Shown: positions 45,674 through 56,400 of the stretch, in pieces
Numbering within the stretch: the first letter of the stretch is position 1
Layout: each line of letters starts with the position of its first letter
Assembly (NCBI GenBank): GCA_018266555.1
Contig: JAFEAF010000001.1
Coordinates: 186,001-250,000, forward strand
Reading direction: 5' to 3'
DNA length: 64,000 nucleotides
From: Bacteroidota bacterium
Lineage (GTDB): Bacteria > Bacteroidota > Bacteroidia > Chitinophagales > Chitinophagaceae
The notes under the pieces: model-generated
Database searches by the model: none
The model's input: the letters and a program-made list of their open reading frames with translations, nothing else
Told to the model about the DNA's origin: nothing
Made by a program: the position numbers and the translations under genes

Positions 45674-46462
45674 TTACCACTTCAATATATCCCGGATAAA
45701 ATTGTGGTATTCGTCAAAAGATGGAAGGTTGTTATGCCCTCCTCCATGAATACGAATCAATGTGATCTTACCCGGGTTTAATTTTTGCAAAGCCTCACTA
45801 TGGCGAATGGGAATGAGCCGGTCTTTGGTGCCATGAATAATGTAGGTATGACAATTTACTTTTTGCATCCATTTATCTGTTCTAAGATGATAGCGTAATA
45901 CAAATCGTACCGGTAGTAGCGGAAGAAACCGCTCCACGGCCCTGGTGAAATTATAAAAAGGAGAGTCTAAGATCAGGTATCGGGGATTATTGTCGGAAGC
46001 AATCTTTGCGGCAAAACCACTTCCCAGACTTCTGCCATATACAATGAGATGCTGTTCTGTATATTTTTCCACCAGCCTTTCATATACATATTGCATATCG
46101 CCGAGCATTTCTTTCTCATTTCGTTTCCCGGTGCTTTTACCAAAACCCCGGTAATCAACCAACACCACATCATAATCATACCGGTAAAAGTCACGGGCAT
46201 ATTTGGCCCAGCCTTTAATACTCCTGGTGTTTCCATGGAAATAAAGTATCAAGCCTTTTGGTTCTTCCCTGTAAAAATGCAACCCATTTATCCGCACACC
46301 CGGAGCTGCATCAAAAAAATATTCTTCAAAAGGTATATTGTATTTGAATTGGAAATCCTGTTTTAGTTTCTCGGGTTTGAAAATGAATTTATCCTGCAAA
46401 AAATAAATGGCAATACATAAAACAATAACTCCTGCTATAATATCTATTACAAACTTTGGCAC
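45674..46462 (-). CDS. Alpha/beta hydrolase, membrane-anchored
   Basis: 262 residues. One N-terminal membrane segment (about 5-22) anchors a serine hydrolase of the alpha/beta fold: oxyanion region LILYFHGNTRS, the nucleophile elbow GRSLGSG with Ser145, Asp214 in GTKDRLIP, and His243 in HGGGHNN. It belongs to the BEM46/ABHD13-like group of predicted esterases or acyl hydrolases with unknown substrate. It is transcribed towards the LD-carboxypeptidase pair and away from no close partner; kup lies 51 bp upstream on the same strand. Confidence 0.88.
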   Translation of the reverse strand: MPKFVIDIIAGVIVLCIAIYFLQDKFIFKPEKLKQDFQFKYNIPFEEYFFDAAPGVRINGLHFYREEPKGLILYFHGNTRSIKGWAKYARDFYRYDYDVVLVDYRGFGKSTGKRNEKEMLGDMQYVYERLVEKYTEQHLIVYGRSLGSGFAAKIASDNNPRYLILDSPFYNFTRAVERFLPLLPVRFVLRYHLRTDKWMQKVNCHTYIIHGTKDRLIPIRHSEALQKLNPGKITLIRIHGGGHNNLPSFDEYHNFIRDILKW

Positions 46463-46513
46463 CGGAAATAAAATTATGATTTTGAAATCTTTTTTCAGAG
46501 AAGTTGCCTGTCC

Positions 46514-48487
46514 TTAATCTTCCACCCGTTTTAATTTGAGATGAGTCACAGGAGCAACGATCAAGGGGAATTTTTCTACTGTTACATTGGCTACATCCAG
46601 CCCAAAGCCTTTTTCTTCAGAAAGGCTTATTTCTTTGAGCCAGAAATAAAGTTTCATAATGATACGCTCCCAAAAAGGCAGCTCATTATCCTGGCTTAAA
46701 TATTTTTCCAAAACTATAAACTGGAGATCACCTACTACATTATTGCTGGCAAGACTTTCATACCGGCTGGCAATATTGACTTCTTTATTGGTTACCAGGT
46801 CCTCTACCACTTTGCGGAACATAAGATTGATCCGGGGCTCCATACGAAATCCTAACCTGAAATCAATCCGGATGATGTCATTGGGTATTATATGTTCCAC
46901 TTTGTATTCACAGGTATATGGATCATCCAATGTATCCACATGTACGAACCAGTAAATATCTACCCGTTTTGGTTTTTTATTTAATATGGAATAAATAATC
47001 TTATGCTCGATCTCTTTGGGATTATTAGCGCTGGTGAGGTAAACAAGGTGTGTGGCATATTTTGGAATGGACCGGTCATTGCTCAGCTCCTGGATTTTGG
47101 GAATATAATGATCCAGGCGAACAAATTCCACATAACGGTTCTTGATCTTTCGGGCCCGGTACCAGGTGTACATAATGATAAATAAAATACCGCCAACGAT
47201 CAACGCTACATAACCGCCATGGGGAAACTTGTCAAGATTCGCAATCAGGAAACTGAATTCAATAGTAAAATACACAGCGAGATATAGATAAATTAATAAA
47301 GGCATCGTCCTTCGGGATACTAAAAAATTTGCAAACAAAATAGAAGTAGCAATCATACATAATGTAATAGCCAGGCCATACGCTGCTTCCATATTGGTTG
47401 ATTTTTTAAAATATAAAACGATGCCGGTACAGCCGATAAATAGCAGCAAATTAACTCCCGGCACATACATCTGTCCTCTTTCTTCCGTAGGATAAACCAA
47501 TTTCAATTTAGGCCATAAGTTCAAACGCATGGCTTCGCTGATCAATGTATAAGAACCGGAAATCAATGCCTGGCTTGCAATGATGGCCGCTGAAGTAGCA
47601 ATTAATATCCCGATAAATTTGAATTCCTGCGGCATGATGCCATAAAATGAATTAAATCCGCCGGACTCTATCATGTCAGCCGTGATCACTTGTCCATGAT
47701 AGTGTGCCAATAACCAGGCGCCTTGTCCAAAATAATTCAGCAGCAGGCATACTTTTACAAAAATCCATGATATGCGGATATTATTTCTTCCGCAATGGCC
47801 GAGATCTGAATACAATGCTTCTGCACCTGTGGTACACAAGAAGACGGCGCCAAGAATATAAAATCCTTTCGGATAGGTAGTTAAAAGTTCAATAGCATAA
47901 TGCGGACTCAGGGCTTTTAAAATTCCCATATCATCAACAAGGTGCATACTACCCAAAACGGCCATCATTAAAAACCAAATAGTCATCATAGGTCCAAAAA
48001 GCCTTCCGATGGATACGGTGCCAAACTGCTGCATAAAAAACAATACCGTTAAGATGGCAAGTACAATATAAACAATAGTCCAATCCCCAATATTACTGAA
48101 TGCGCTGGTCTGACGCAGACCTTCTATCGCTGAAGTGACTGTAATTGGAGGAGTGATCATTCCATCAGCAATGAGTGCAGCGCCACCGATCATGGCTGGA
48201 ATAACCAGCCATTTTTTTTGACGACGCACTAATGCAAACAAAGAAAATATGCCACCCTCGCCCCGGTTGTCAGCTTTTAAGGTCAGAATCACATATTTGA
48301 TAGTTGTTTGCAGGGTAAGTGTCCAGATGATACAGGAAAGAGATCCAAGAATTAATTTCTCAGTAATTGCTTTGTCTTTAGTAATAGCATTTAAAACGTA
48401 CAAAGGTGAGGTACCAATGTCTCCATAAATAATGCCCAGCGCAATAATAAGTCCTGCGATAGTGACTTTGTTCGTCGGTATTTTCAC
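46514..48487 (-). CDS. kup: KUP-family potassium transporter
   Basis: Proton-coupled potassium uptake in the inner membrane. About 657 residues from GTG 48487: twelve membrane segments and the family start ALGIIYGDIGTSPLYVLNAI, then ADNRGEGGIFSLFALVRR, GMITPPITVTSAIEG, GAEALYSDLGHCGR. An upstream in-frame ATG at 48604 would add 39 residues (rich in Leu and Asn) that the family lacks; a TACCTTTG promoter element lies inside that stretch, which means the ATG is probably not in the transcript. The GTG is followed by KIPTNKVTIAGL, a typical start. The cytoplasmic tail (about 480-657) is longer than in many homologues but usual in this phylum. Confidence 0.93.
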   Translation of the reverse strand: MKIPTNKVTIAGLIIALGIIYGDIGTSPLYVLNAITKDKAITEKLILGSLSCIIWTLTLQTTIKYVILTLKADNRGEGGIFSLFALVRRQKKWLVIPAMIGGAALIADGMITPPITVTSAIEGLRQTSAFSNIGDWTIVYIVLAILTVLFFMQQFGTVSIGRLFGPMMTIWFLMMAVLGSMHLVDDMGILKALSPHYAIELLTTYPKGFYILGAVFLCTTGAEALYSDLGHCGRNNIRISWIFVKVCLLLNYFGQGAWLLAHYHGQVITADMIESGGFNSFYGIMPQEFKFIGILIATSAAIIASQALISGSYTLISEAMRLNLWPKLKLVYPTEERGQMYVPGVNLLLFIGCTGIVLYFKKSTNMEAAYGLAITLCMIATSILFANFLVSRRTMPLLIYLYLAVYFTIEFSFLIANLDKFPHGGYVALIVGGILFIIMYTWYRARKIKNRYVEFVRLDHYIPKIQELSNDRSIPKYATHLVYLTSANNPKEIEHKIIYSILNKKPKRVDIYWFVHVDTLDDPYTCEYKVEHIIPNDIIRIDFRLGFRMEPRINLMFRKVVEDLVTNKEVNIASRYESLASNNVVGDLQFIVLEKYLSQDNELPFWERIIMKLYFWLKEISLSEEKGFGLDVANVTVEKFPLIVAPVTHLKLKRVED

Positions 48488-48545
48488 TTTCTGGCGGTTA
48501 TGGTTTAGCCCCTGGTACAGATTTAAATTCTGTAGGGATAAGGGG

Positions 48546-48553
48546 CAAAGGTA
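48546..48553 (-). promoter_or_regulatory. Putative -7 element of kup
   Basis: Minus strand 48553 to 48546 reads TACCTTTG. A transcript from it would begin near 48540, downstream of the ATG at 48604 and upstream of the GTG at 48487, which helps settle the kup start. Confidence 0.55.
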
Positions 48554-48736
48554 TATGCAAATTTTATTAAATAGCACCGGAATTGTTTTGAGGTTTTTCA
48601 GCAAGCGGGAATGAAGCGGGTTCTTTAGAAATTGTTATAAATCGCTACGTTCATCGTTGTATCCACACTTAATCATCAAAAAAGTAAGGGTTTTGGCAGG
48701 TAACTTGTAACTTTATTGACTAAAAAAGAATATACT

Positions 48737-50260
48737 ATGATTAAGGGAAAATGGTTTTTCTGTATGGTTTTGTGTGCTGCGAGTTCCCTGGTTTCAGCCC
48801 AAAAAATTGTTTACTCAGAGCCGGACCGAGATGATACCCGGAGAATGAACTTTGATATTATCGGGAAAATTGATGGAAATTTCCTGGTGTATAAGAATAT
48901 CCGCAACAGCAATTCAATAGTACTTTTCAATGATGAAATGAAACAGGCCAGTAAGGTGAACCTGGATTTTCTGCCGGACTATGACCGTATGATCAATGTG
49001 GACTTTTTTGCCTACGGCAATTTTTTCTACATGATTTATCAATATCAAAAACGCAATATCATTTACTGTATGGCTGTGAAACTGGATGGAAATGGTAAAA
49101 AAATTTCCGATATAATGGAAATGGATACCACCCGGATCGGCTTTGCCGCTAATAATAAAATTTATACAGTACTCACCAGCGAAGACAAAAGCAAACTCAT
49201 CGTTTTTAAAATCAACAGCAAGAACAAGCGTTTGTATTTTATGACCACCATGTTGTATGATAATAATCTTCAACTCCTGAAAAAAAGCCGCCTGACCATC
49301 CCTATGGAAGACCGGGATGAATACCTGAATGAATTTAACCTGGATAATGACGGCGACCTGGTATTCACCAAAATTTTGCGCAGCAATAATGATAATATTT
49401 CCCAGGCTTATTTTATTATTAAGCCTGCAGCAGATGATACTTTACGGGCAAACGAACTGAAACTGGATAAAATTTATTTGGATGAAATCCATATAAAAGT
49501 GGACAATTTCAACAAACGCTACCTAATCACTTCTTTTTATTATCTGCAACGCCGGGGCAATATTGAAGGATTTTATTACTATATATGGGATATTAAATCG
49601 GCAACTACTTTTCGCCAGGATACTATCAGCTTTAATGATGACCTTAGAAAAGAAGCAAGAGGTGAAAACTCTACCAGGATGGCATTCAACGATTATTTTA
49701 TCCGGAACATAATTATTAAAAAGGACGGAGGCTTCCTGATAGCCAGTGAATGTTATTACACTACTTCCCGGTATAACAGCTGGAACCGATGGGATTATTT
49801 ATACGGGTCTCCGTTTAGTTCGCCGATGGGTTATTATTATTATTCTCCCTATTACAACAATCTCTGGTGGAACTCCCGATATTATAACTCTTCCAATGTA
49901 AGGTATCATGCAGATAATATTACTGTATTATCTTTTGATGAAAACGGAAAACTGCAATGGAGTAATGTAATCGGGAAAAGCCAGTTTGATGACCAGTCTG
50001 ACGATGAAATCTCTTTTCAGTTAATGAATACCGGGGGCCAACTGCATTTCCTGTTTAATGATTTTGAAAGAAGAACAAACCTGCTGAATGATTATACCCT
50101 TTCACCCGATGGGCAATTAAATCATAATCCGACATTGAAGAACCTGGACAGGGGTTATGAGTTTATGCCTAAATACGGGAAGCAGGTTAGCGCTAAACAA
50201 ATTATAATTCCCTGTATTCACAGAAATCTGATTTGTTTTGCAAAAATTGATTATAATTAA
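48737..50260 (+). CDS. Secreted protein of unknown function
   Basis: 507 residues from ATG 48737; a TTG 21 bp upstream is also in frame. A signal peptide (FFCMVLCAASSLVSAQ) precedes a mature part that resembles a repeated beta-sheet, perhaps a beta-propeller: each unit ends in a short aromatic-rich stretch (DFFAYGNFFYMIYQYQ, YLITSFYYLQRRGN). A very Tyr-rich run YYYYSPYYNN near residue 380 is striking. No family is recognised. It is followed by a GTG-started integral membrane gene after 25 bp; the two may be co-transcribed. No enzyme motif is visible. Confidence 0.6.
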   Translation: MIKGKWFFCMVLCAASSLVSAQKIVYSEPDRDDTRRMNFDIIGKIDGNFLVYKNIRNSNSIVLFNDEMKQASKVNLDFLPDYDRMINVDFFAYGNFFYMIYQYQKRNIIYCMAVKLDGNGKKISDIMEMDTTRIGFAANNKIYTVLTSEDKSKLIVFKINSKNKRLYFMTTMLYDNNLQLLKKSRLTIPMEDRDEYLNEFNLDNDGDLVFTKILRSNNDNISQAYFIIKPAADDTLRANELKLDKIYLDEIHIKVDNFNKRYLITSFYYLQRRGNIEGFYYYIWDIKSATTFRQDTISFNDDLRKEARGENSTRMAFNDYFIRNIIIKKDGGFLIASECYYTTSRYNSWNRWDYLYGSPFSSPMGYYYYSPYYNNLWWNSRYYNSSNVRYHADNITVLSFDENGKLQWSNVIGKSQFDDQSDDEISFQLMNTGGQLHFLFNDFERRTNLLNDYTLSPDGQLNHNPTLKNLDRGYEFMPKYGKQVSAKQIIIPCIHRNLICFAKIDYN

Positions 50261-50285
50261 ACTGAGTTGAACCAATCCTTTATCT

Positions 50286-51278
50286 GTGGTCGGAATATTT
50301 AAACAAAAAACTCCTGCTAATATTTTAATCCTGCTTCTGTTCGGGATACTTATCAAGCTCCCGATGTTCCGCCATCCGTTTGTTCCGGTATCTGAATCCA
50401 GTGATGGGCCATTATTTATAATGCTCCTGAATTGGTTACAGCCTTTCGGCAAATCGTTACCGGCCTTATATCCCGGGATAGCCTTTTCGCTTTTATTCAT
50501 CCAGTCGGTTTGGCTTACTCAGTTTATCAATAACCGGCGGCTCATAAGTTTTTCTACCTATCTGCCGGGAATGTCCTATTTACTGATTTCTTCATTATTC
50601 CCTGAATGGAATCATTTTTCCGCAGCATTATTGATCAATACGATTTTATTATTCATATTATCAGGTTTGTTCAGGATATACAATCAACAAAAAGCGAAAG
50701 GAACCATTTTCAATATCGGTTTGGCATTAGGCATTGCCAGTTTCCTTTTTCTTTCATCGTTGGCTTTTGTTATTTGGGTGTTGCTGGCGCTGGCAGTCAT
50801 GCGGCCTTTCCGGGTAAATGAATGGCTATTATGTATTCTTGGTATTACGACACCATATTATTTTTATGGAGTATATCTTTTAGTAGAAGGGCAGTGGAGC
50901 TGGAATAACCTGGTACCATACCTGTCTATAACGGCACCAGAAATAAAACAGTCGGCCTGGGTAGCCGGCAGTGCTTTCTTAATTGTGATTCCTTTTTTTA
51001 TTGGTGGTTATTATGTCCAGGAAAATTTGCGCCGCATGTTGATACAGGTGCGCAAGGGCTGGAGTTTGCTTTTACTTTATCTGTTGACGGCTATGATTGT
51101 ACCATTTATAAATACCAATCAAAATTTTGAAAACTGGATCCTTGCAGCTATCCCATTTGCTGCATTTCATGCATCCGCTTATTTATATTCAAAAATTAAA
51201 TTAGTCCCTCTGTTACTTTTCTGGCTTACGGCTGCATTTGTATTGGCATATCAGTATTTCGGACCGGGTTGGTCATAA
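50286..51278 (+). CDS. DUF6427 integral membrane protein
   Basis: 330 residues with eight or nine membrane segments (for example ILILLLFGILIKLPMF near 14-29, LLYLLTAMIVPFI near 265). It matches DUF6427, a Bacteroidota family of unknown function; the start MVGIFKQKTPANIL and the central FRVNEWLLCILGITTPYY are typical. The start is GTG at 50286 with no better upstream ATG. It sits between a secreted protein and an ECF sigma factor, which gives no firm clue; involvement in the cell envelope is a guess. Confidence 0.72.
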   Translation: MVGIFKQKTPANILILLLFGILIKLPMFRHPFVPVSESSDGPLFIMLLNWLQPFGKSLPALYPGIAFSLLFIQSVWLTQFINNRRLISFSTYLPGMSYLLISSLFPEWNHFSAALLINTILLFILSGLFRIYNQQKAKGTIFNIGLALGIASFLFLSSLAFVIWVLLALAVMRPFRVNEWLLCILGITTPYYFYGVYLLVEGQWSWNNLVPYLSITAPEIKQSAWVAGSAFLIVIPFFIGGYYVQENLRRMLIQVRKGWSLLLLYLLTAMIVPFINTNQNFENWILAAIPFAAFHASAYLYSKIKLVPLLLFWLTAAFVLAYQYFGPGWS

Positions 51279-51402
51279 ATGCTTTTCCAAAAGTCTTCAT
51301 CTTTCTCCATGAGGATTTCAGGTTTCTTTGACGTTTATATATTGAAAATAAAGATCATTACATTCCTATAGACTAATTTTGAAAAAGTTTTGCAGATGAT
51401 TC

Positions 51403-51990
51403 ATGAGTAATGACAATGCAAATAGCGAAAAGGAAACATTGGCCAGGCTGGTTGATGGCGATATACATGCATTTGATGATCTGTACTGGAAATACCAGAA
51501 AGCAGTTTATCAAAATGTTTTTAAACTCACAAAGGATACAATAACTGCTGAAGATATAGTGCAGGAGATTTTTATTTCTTTATGGGAAAAACGAAAGACT
51601 ATTGATATTGAACGATCCATTGGAGGGTGGCTGTTTGTATCCAGTTACAACCGTTCCGTCAATACATTAAAAAAGAAACTCCGGGAATCGCAGGCGTTTA
51701 AACAAATGAATAAGGAATCCATAGACGTGCCCGGCAATGAATCAGATATTTCCGTGATACAACTAAATATTCTTGAAAAAGCCATTACACAACTTTCGCC
51801 TCAACAACGAAAAGTGTTTGAACTCTGCAAGCTCCGGGGAAAAAGTTATGAAGAAGCCGCTGCCGAATTACACATCTCTAAACATACTGTGAAAGAATAT
51901 CTTTCAGATGCCGTTGCTTTTATCAGGGAATATGTGAAACAGTACCCCGAACTGGGCATAATGGTTATTTTATTATCAGTTTTCGGTTAA
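51403..51990 (+). CDS. ECF sigma factor (Bacteroidota SusC-associated type)
   Basis: 195 residues. Region 2 (ALVDGDIHAFDDLYWKYQKA-like LVDGDIHAFDDLYWKYQK, then AEDIVQEIFISLWEKRK) binds -10 DNA and core polymerase, and region 4 (LSPQQRKVFELCKLRGKSYE, then AAAELHISKHTVKEYL) recognises the -35 region. It begins an operon with the FecR anti-sigma factor at 52063, then SusC and SusD; in such systems it switches on import genes when the SusC STN domain reports substrate. The order sigma, anti-sigma, SusC, SusD is the standard layout. Confidence 0.93.
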   Translation: MSNDNANSEKETLARLVDGDIHAFDDLYWKYQKAVYQNVFKLTKDTITAEDIVQEIFISLWEKRKTIDIERSIGGWLFVSSYNRSVNTLKKKLRESQAFKQMNKESIDVPGNESDISVIQLNILEKAITQLSPQQRKVFELCKLRGKSYEEAAAELHISKHTVKEYLSDAVAFIREYVKQYPELGIMVILLSVFG

Positions 51991-52062
51991 ACTGCCGGAA
52001 AATAATTTAATGGCTATCCCCCCTTTTTTACGGTCTTGTTGTATTTATAATAAACCACCGCT

Positions 52063-53265
52063 TTGGAAAATATTAAACAAAGACTGTTGCAGATCCTTGA
52101 AAGTTCCCAATGGAATGATAATGATAAGAAATGGATGTCAGAATACCTTGAAAGTTCTGATACTTCCGCATTGCAAAAAATAATGCAGGAAGAATTCAAA
52201 AAGGATCTAAATACCAATGCAGACCTTACCGATAAGCAGGCACAAAAACTTCTGCAAAAAATTCATCAGAGAATTAAGGCAGGAATAAATACGGGCAGGT
52301 TGGTTCATTTAAGTTTATGGAAGCGTATCGCCGCCGCTGCCGCTATTCTCCTTTTACTCGGCAGCGCTTCATACTTTTTATTTTTCAATAACGGGAAAAA
52401 AGAAATTGCAAAAACTGACTACAAAACTCCGCTGAAAATTGATATTCCTCCCGGAGGAAATAAGGCCGTGCTAACCCTCGGTGATAACAGAACCATTATT
52501 CTTGATAATGCTCATGACGGAACGCTTGCCCAACAGGGAAATACAAAGGTTTTAAAATTGAAGGATGGACAACTTGCTTATAATGCTTCCGGCAACTCAA
52601 AAGATGTTCTTTACAACACGATTTCAACTCCCCGTGGCGGGCAATATCAGATGACTTTGTCAGACGGTTCCAAAGTTTGGTTGAATGCAGCATCCTCTAT
52701 TCGTTTTCCCGTAGCATTTACCGGCAACGAAAGAAAAGTGGAGATAACCGGTGAAGCATACTTTGAAGTATCAAAGAACCCGGCTAAACCTTTTAAAGTA
52801 GAAGTGAATGGCAAGCAGGAAGTAGAAGTATTGGGAACACATTTTAATATTAATTCTTATGCTGATGAAGCAACAATCAATACAACCCTGCTCGAAGGCA
52901 AAGTGAAAGTTACACCTTTGAATAACCTGCAACCTGTAACCGGTAACCAGCAATTTCTCTCCCCCGGTCAACAAGCACAACTAACATCAAATGGACAGAT
53001 CAGTTTAAATAAAAACCCTGATATAGAACAAGTGATGGCATGGAAAAACGGGATTTTTAATTTCGAAAATGCTGATCTGAATATGGTGTTACGGCAACTT
53101 TCAAGATGGTATGATGTCAATGTAATATTTAAAGGGACAATACCTCAAAGGATTTTTGAAGGCGAAATGCAACGTAGCCTGAACTTATCCCAGGTATTGA
53201 GAATATTGGAGAAAAATAATGTGCATTTCAGAATTGAAGGAAAGAACCTTGTGGTTTTAAAATAA
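52063..53265 (+). CDS. FecR-type anti-sigma factor
   Basis: 400 residues from TTG 52063. A cytoplasmic N-terminal part (1-85) that holds the sigma factor, one membrane segment (about 88-107), then periplasmic FecR domain (STPRGGQYQMTLSDGSKVWL from about 188, AASSIRFPVAF, GEAYFEV) and a C-terminal DUF4974 domain (NMVLRQLSRWYDVNVIF). It keeps the sigma factor silent until the SusC STN domain signals. The TTG start is accepted because the next candidate would cut into the first helix (IKQRLLQILESSQWN). Confidence 0.92.
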   Translation: MENIKQRLLQILESSQWNDNDKKWMSEYLESSDTSALQKIMQEEFKKDLNTNADLTDKQAQKLLQKIHQRIKAGINTGRLVHLSLWKRIAAAAAILLLLGSASYFLFFNNGKKEIAKTDYKTPLKIDIPPGGNKAVLTLGDNRTIILDNAHDGTLAQQGNTKVLKLKDGQLAYNASGNSKDVLYNTISTPRGGQYQMTLSDGSKVWLNAASSIRFPVAFTGNERKVEITGEAYFEVSKNPAKPFKVEVNGKQEVEVLGTHFNINSYADEATINTTLLEGKVKVTPLNNLQPVTGNQQFLSPGQQAQLTSNGQISLNKNPDIEQVMAWKNGIFNFENADLNMVLRQLSRWYDVNVIFKGTIPQRIFEGEMQRSLNLSQVLRILEKNNVHFRIEGKNLVVLK

Positions 53266-53383
53266 TGAGCTCTTACCGGTGTACCAAAAAAAACCAGAAA
53301 TGCTGTGAACATCTCTGGCTAACGTTTGGGCCACCCGAATAAATAAAACGCTTGACGAATTACTCATTCTTAAACCCAAACCC

Positions 53384-53397
53384 GCCTGCTGGCAGGC
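53384..53397. repeat. Palindrome upstream of the second SusC
   Basis: GCCTGC (53384-53389), TG, GCAGGC (53392-53397). It lies between a TTG at 53352 and the ATG at 53409, in a stretch that would code PPAGRHC, and resembles the ACCTGCC..GGCAGGT palindrome in metG. Confidence 0.55.
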
Positions 53398-53408
53398 ACT
53401 GCAAAACT

Positions 53409-56400
53409 ATGCAATTAATTAGTTTTAGTAAGCAATTCCTTAACCGTCAAATATTGCTGACTATGAGATTGACAATTATTTTACTGACGGCTGCTTTTCT
53501 CCAGGCTTCAGCCTCGGGATATTCTCAAACTGTAACTTTTTCAGGCAAAGCAATTTCGCTGCAAAAAGCGTTTACGGTGATTAAAAATCAAACAGGCGCT
53601 GTTTTCTTTTATGATGCTGCCCTGATTCGAGAGGCAAAACCAATAACAGTTGATTTAAAAGACGTTCCATTGGTGACTGCCTTAAATGAAATTTTTAAAG
53701 ATCAGCCACTGACATGGATAATGGAAAACAAAACCATTACCATAATTAAAAGACCTGTTCAAAATGACGAGTTAACTCCCACTGAAACTATTGAATTCAT
53801 TCCGCCTCTTTTAAACGTAACCGGCAGGGTTGTAAATGAAAATGATGATCCTGTCGTAGGAGTTACCGTAACGGTTAAAGGAACAAAAAATGCAACGGCT
53901 ACAAACAATAATGGAGAATTTTCTTTATCGGGAGTGGATGAAAATGCAACACTTGTTTTTACCGGTGTTAACGTTGAGACTTATGAAATAAAAGTGAATG
54001 GTAGAACTAATTTGCCAACGATAACACTGAAGACAAAAGTTACTTTGTCGGAAACTGTTGTCATTGGATATGGAACTGCAAAAAGAAAAGACCTGACCGG
54101 ATCCGTTGCTTCAGTGAGCACCGCCGAAATAAAAGATGCACCTTTTACCAGTATTGATCAGGCTTTATCTGGTAAAGCAGCAGGGGTGCAGGTGGTACAG
54201 GCAGATGGTTCGCCGGGTGGCGTAGCCAGGATTCGTATTCGTGGCGGCTCTTCTTTATTAGGGAAAAATGATCCGCTTTATATTATTGATGGGGTACCTG
54301 TAACTATACAAGACAAATACATTCAAAACGCTGCCGAAATTGTAAACCCGGTTGAGACTTATTATGGTGAAGATTTTAACAATAGTGTTTCAGGAGCTTT
54401 TTCTAGAGGGTTGAACAGTCTGGCAGGATTGAATATTAATGATATTGAATCAATTGACATTTTAAAAGATGCTTCTGCTACAGCTATATATGGTTCAAAG
54501 GCTGCTAATGGTGTTGTCATCATCACTACTAAAAAGGGAAAATTAAATCAGAAACCAACGCTTGATTTAAATTATTATTCAGGTTTCACTACTGCTCTCA
54601 AAGAAAAAGTATTGAATGCAGATCAATATAAAATGATTATGATTGACGGCGCCAAATTGCTCAATCAGGAAAGAGCGAGAGTCGGGCGGGCACCAAATGC
54701 TACAGCTACAAAGATTGTAAATGACCCGAATTTTTTTGGTAAGGCTAATACGGACTGGTTAGGGTTAGTATTGCGTCAAGCATTTATTCAAAATGCCGAC
54801 ATTTCTGTAAGAGGAGGTGGTAGTGGTTCGAGATATTACACATCTCTGAGTTATACAAAACAGAATGGTGTGCTTATCGGAACTGACTTTCAAAGATTGT
54901 CAGGTAAAATTAACCTTGACAATGAAATTACATCCCGCCTTCGGGTAATCAGCAATCTTGATTATGGTTTCTCAACCAATAATATCACCAATGGAATATA
55001 TACACAAGCATTATATGCTCCGCCAACTGAAAGTCCATATAATCCGGATGGCTCCTTTTCAAAGTTAGGCGCTATCAGTTCTGCTTACCAGGGATTTCAA
55101 AATCCTTTAGCGGTTGCATCTGGTATCAACCGGGCTAAAAATATTTCATTGCTGGGATCATTAGCATTGGAATATGATATTTTGAAAGATTTAAAATTCA
55201 GGACTGTTGCTTCAATGAATTTTAATAATTACCGTCAATTGAATTATGTACCAAGCTATGTTGACATTGGTGGCTTTTACGGAAGACAAAGTTCTGGCGG
55301 TGGTACAGGCTCACAATCTACCAGCAATTCAACAGATGCATTTTTTGAAAATACACTTACCTGGAATAAAGAATTTAATAAAGACAACCGCCTGAATGTA
55401 GTGGGTGGTACTTCCTGGGAAAAATATAAATCCAGCTTTTTCTCTGCTACCGGCAGGGGATACCCTGATGATGATTTTCTGAATAACCTTAATTCTGCAG
55501 CAATCCCACTTTCTGTAAAAGGTAGTGACCCCGAAAACCAAAATTCGTTACTTTCATTTTATTTACGTGCCAACTATGCATATAAAGATAAATATCTGCT
55601 GACCTTTACAGGCAGGTCTGATGCTTCTTCCAAATTTGCACCTAATAACCAGGTAGGTTATTTCCCATCGGGGGCAGTGGCTTGGATGATATCTGAAGAA
55701 AAGTTCATGAAGAAAATAAGTTGGATTGATGAATTAAAATTAAGAGTCAGTGCAGGAACAACGGGTACAGAAAATATTGGTGATAATTTATGGCGCACCC
55801 TTTATACTCCCGTTACGTATGCAGGCGCCAATGCGTTGATTCCTTCTCAACTTGGAAATGAAAAATTAAAATGGGAATCCACTTTGCAAAAAGATCTTGG
55901 TCTTGACTTCTCATTATTTAAATCAAGATTGAGAGGAACGTTTGGATATTATGAAAAGATAACGGATGGACTTTTATTGAATATTACCACAGCGCCAAGT
56001 TCGGCTTATGGCAGCATCATTTTGAATATTGCAAAGATCAGGAACCGTGGTTTGGAAATGGATCTGCGTGGTGACATCATAAGAAATAAAAATTTTCAAT
56101 GGAATGCTGCTCTTAATATTTCCCGTAATGTTTCTAAAGTTCTTGATATCAATGGTGGCCCTTTCTCAAATCCTAACGACCGGGATGCTTTAAATCTTGG
56201 AACAAGTGTGGTGAAGGAAGGAGAACCTTTAGGATTATTATATGGAGCAACTATTAAGGGTGTTATTACAACTCAAAAACAGTTGGATGATTACAAAGCG
56301 GCGTTTCCATTCTATGTTTATATAGCGCCATACCTGAACATTGGCGACCTGGAATATGAATTGGATAATACTAACGGCTTTGCCTATTATCACCAGGATG

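Noticed and set aside
48488-48604. ATG start that would lengthen KUP by 39 residues
   Set aside because: A -7 promoter element lies within this stretch and the family starts near the GTG at 48487.
53352-53408. TTG start of the second SusC
   Set aside because: The added 19 residues contain a palindromic repeat and precede no normal signal peptide; ATG 53409 is better.
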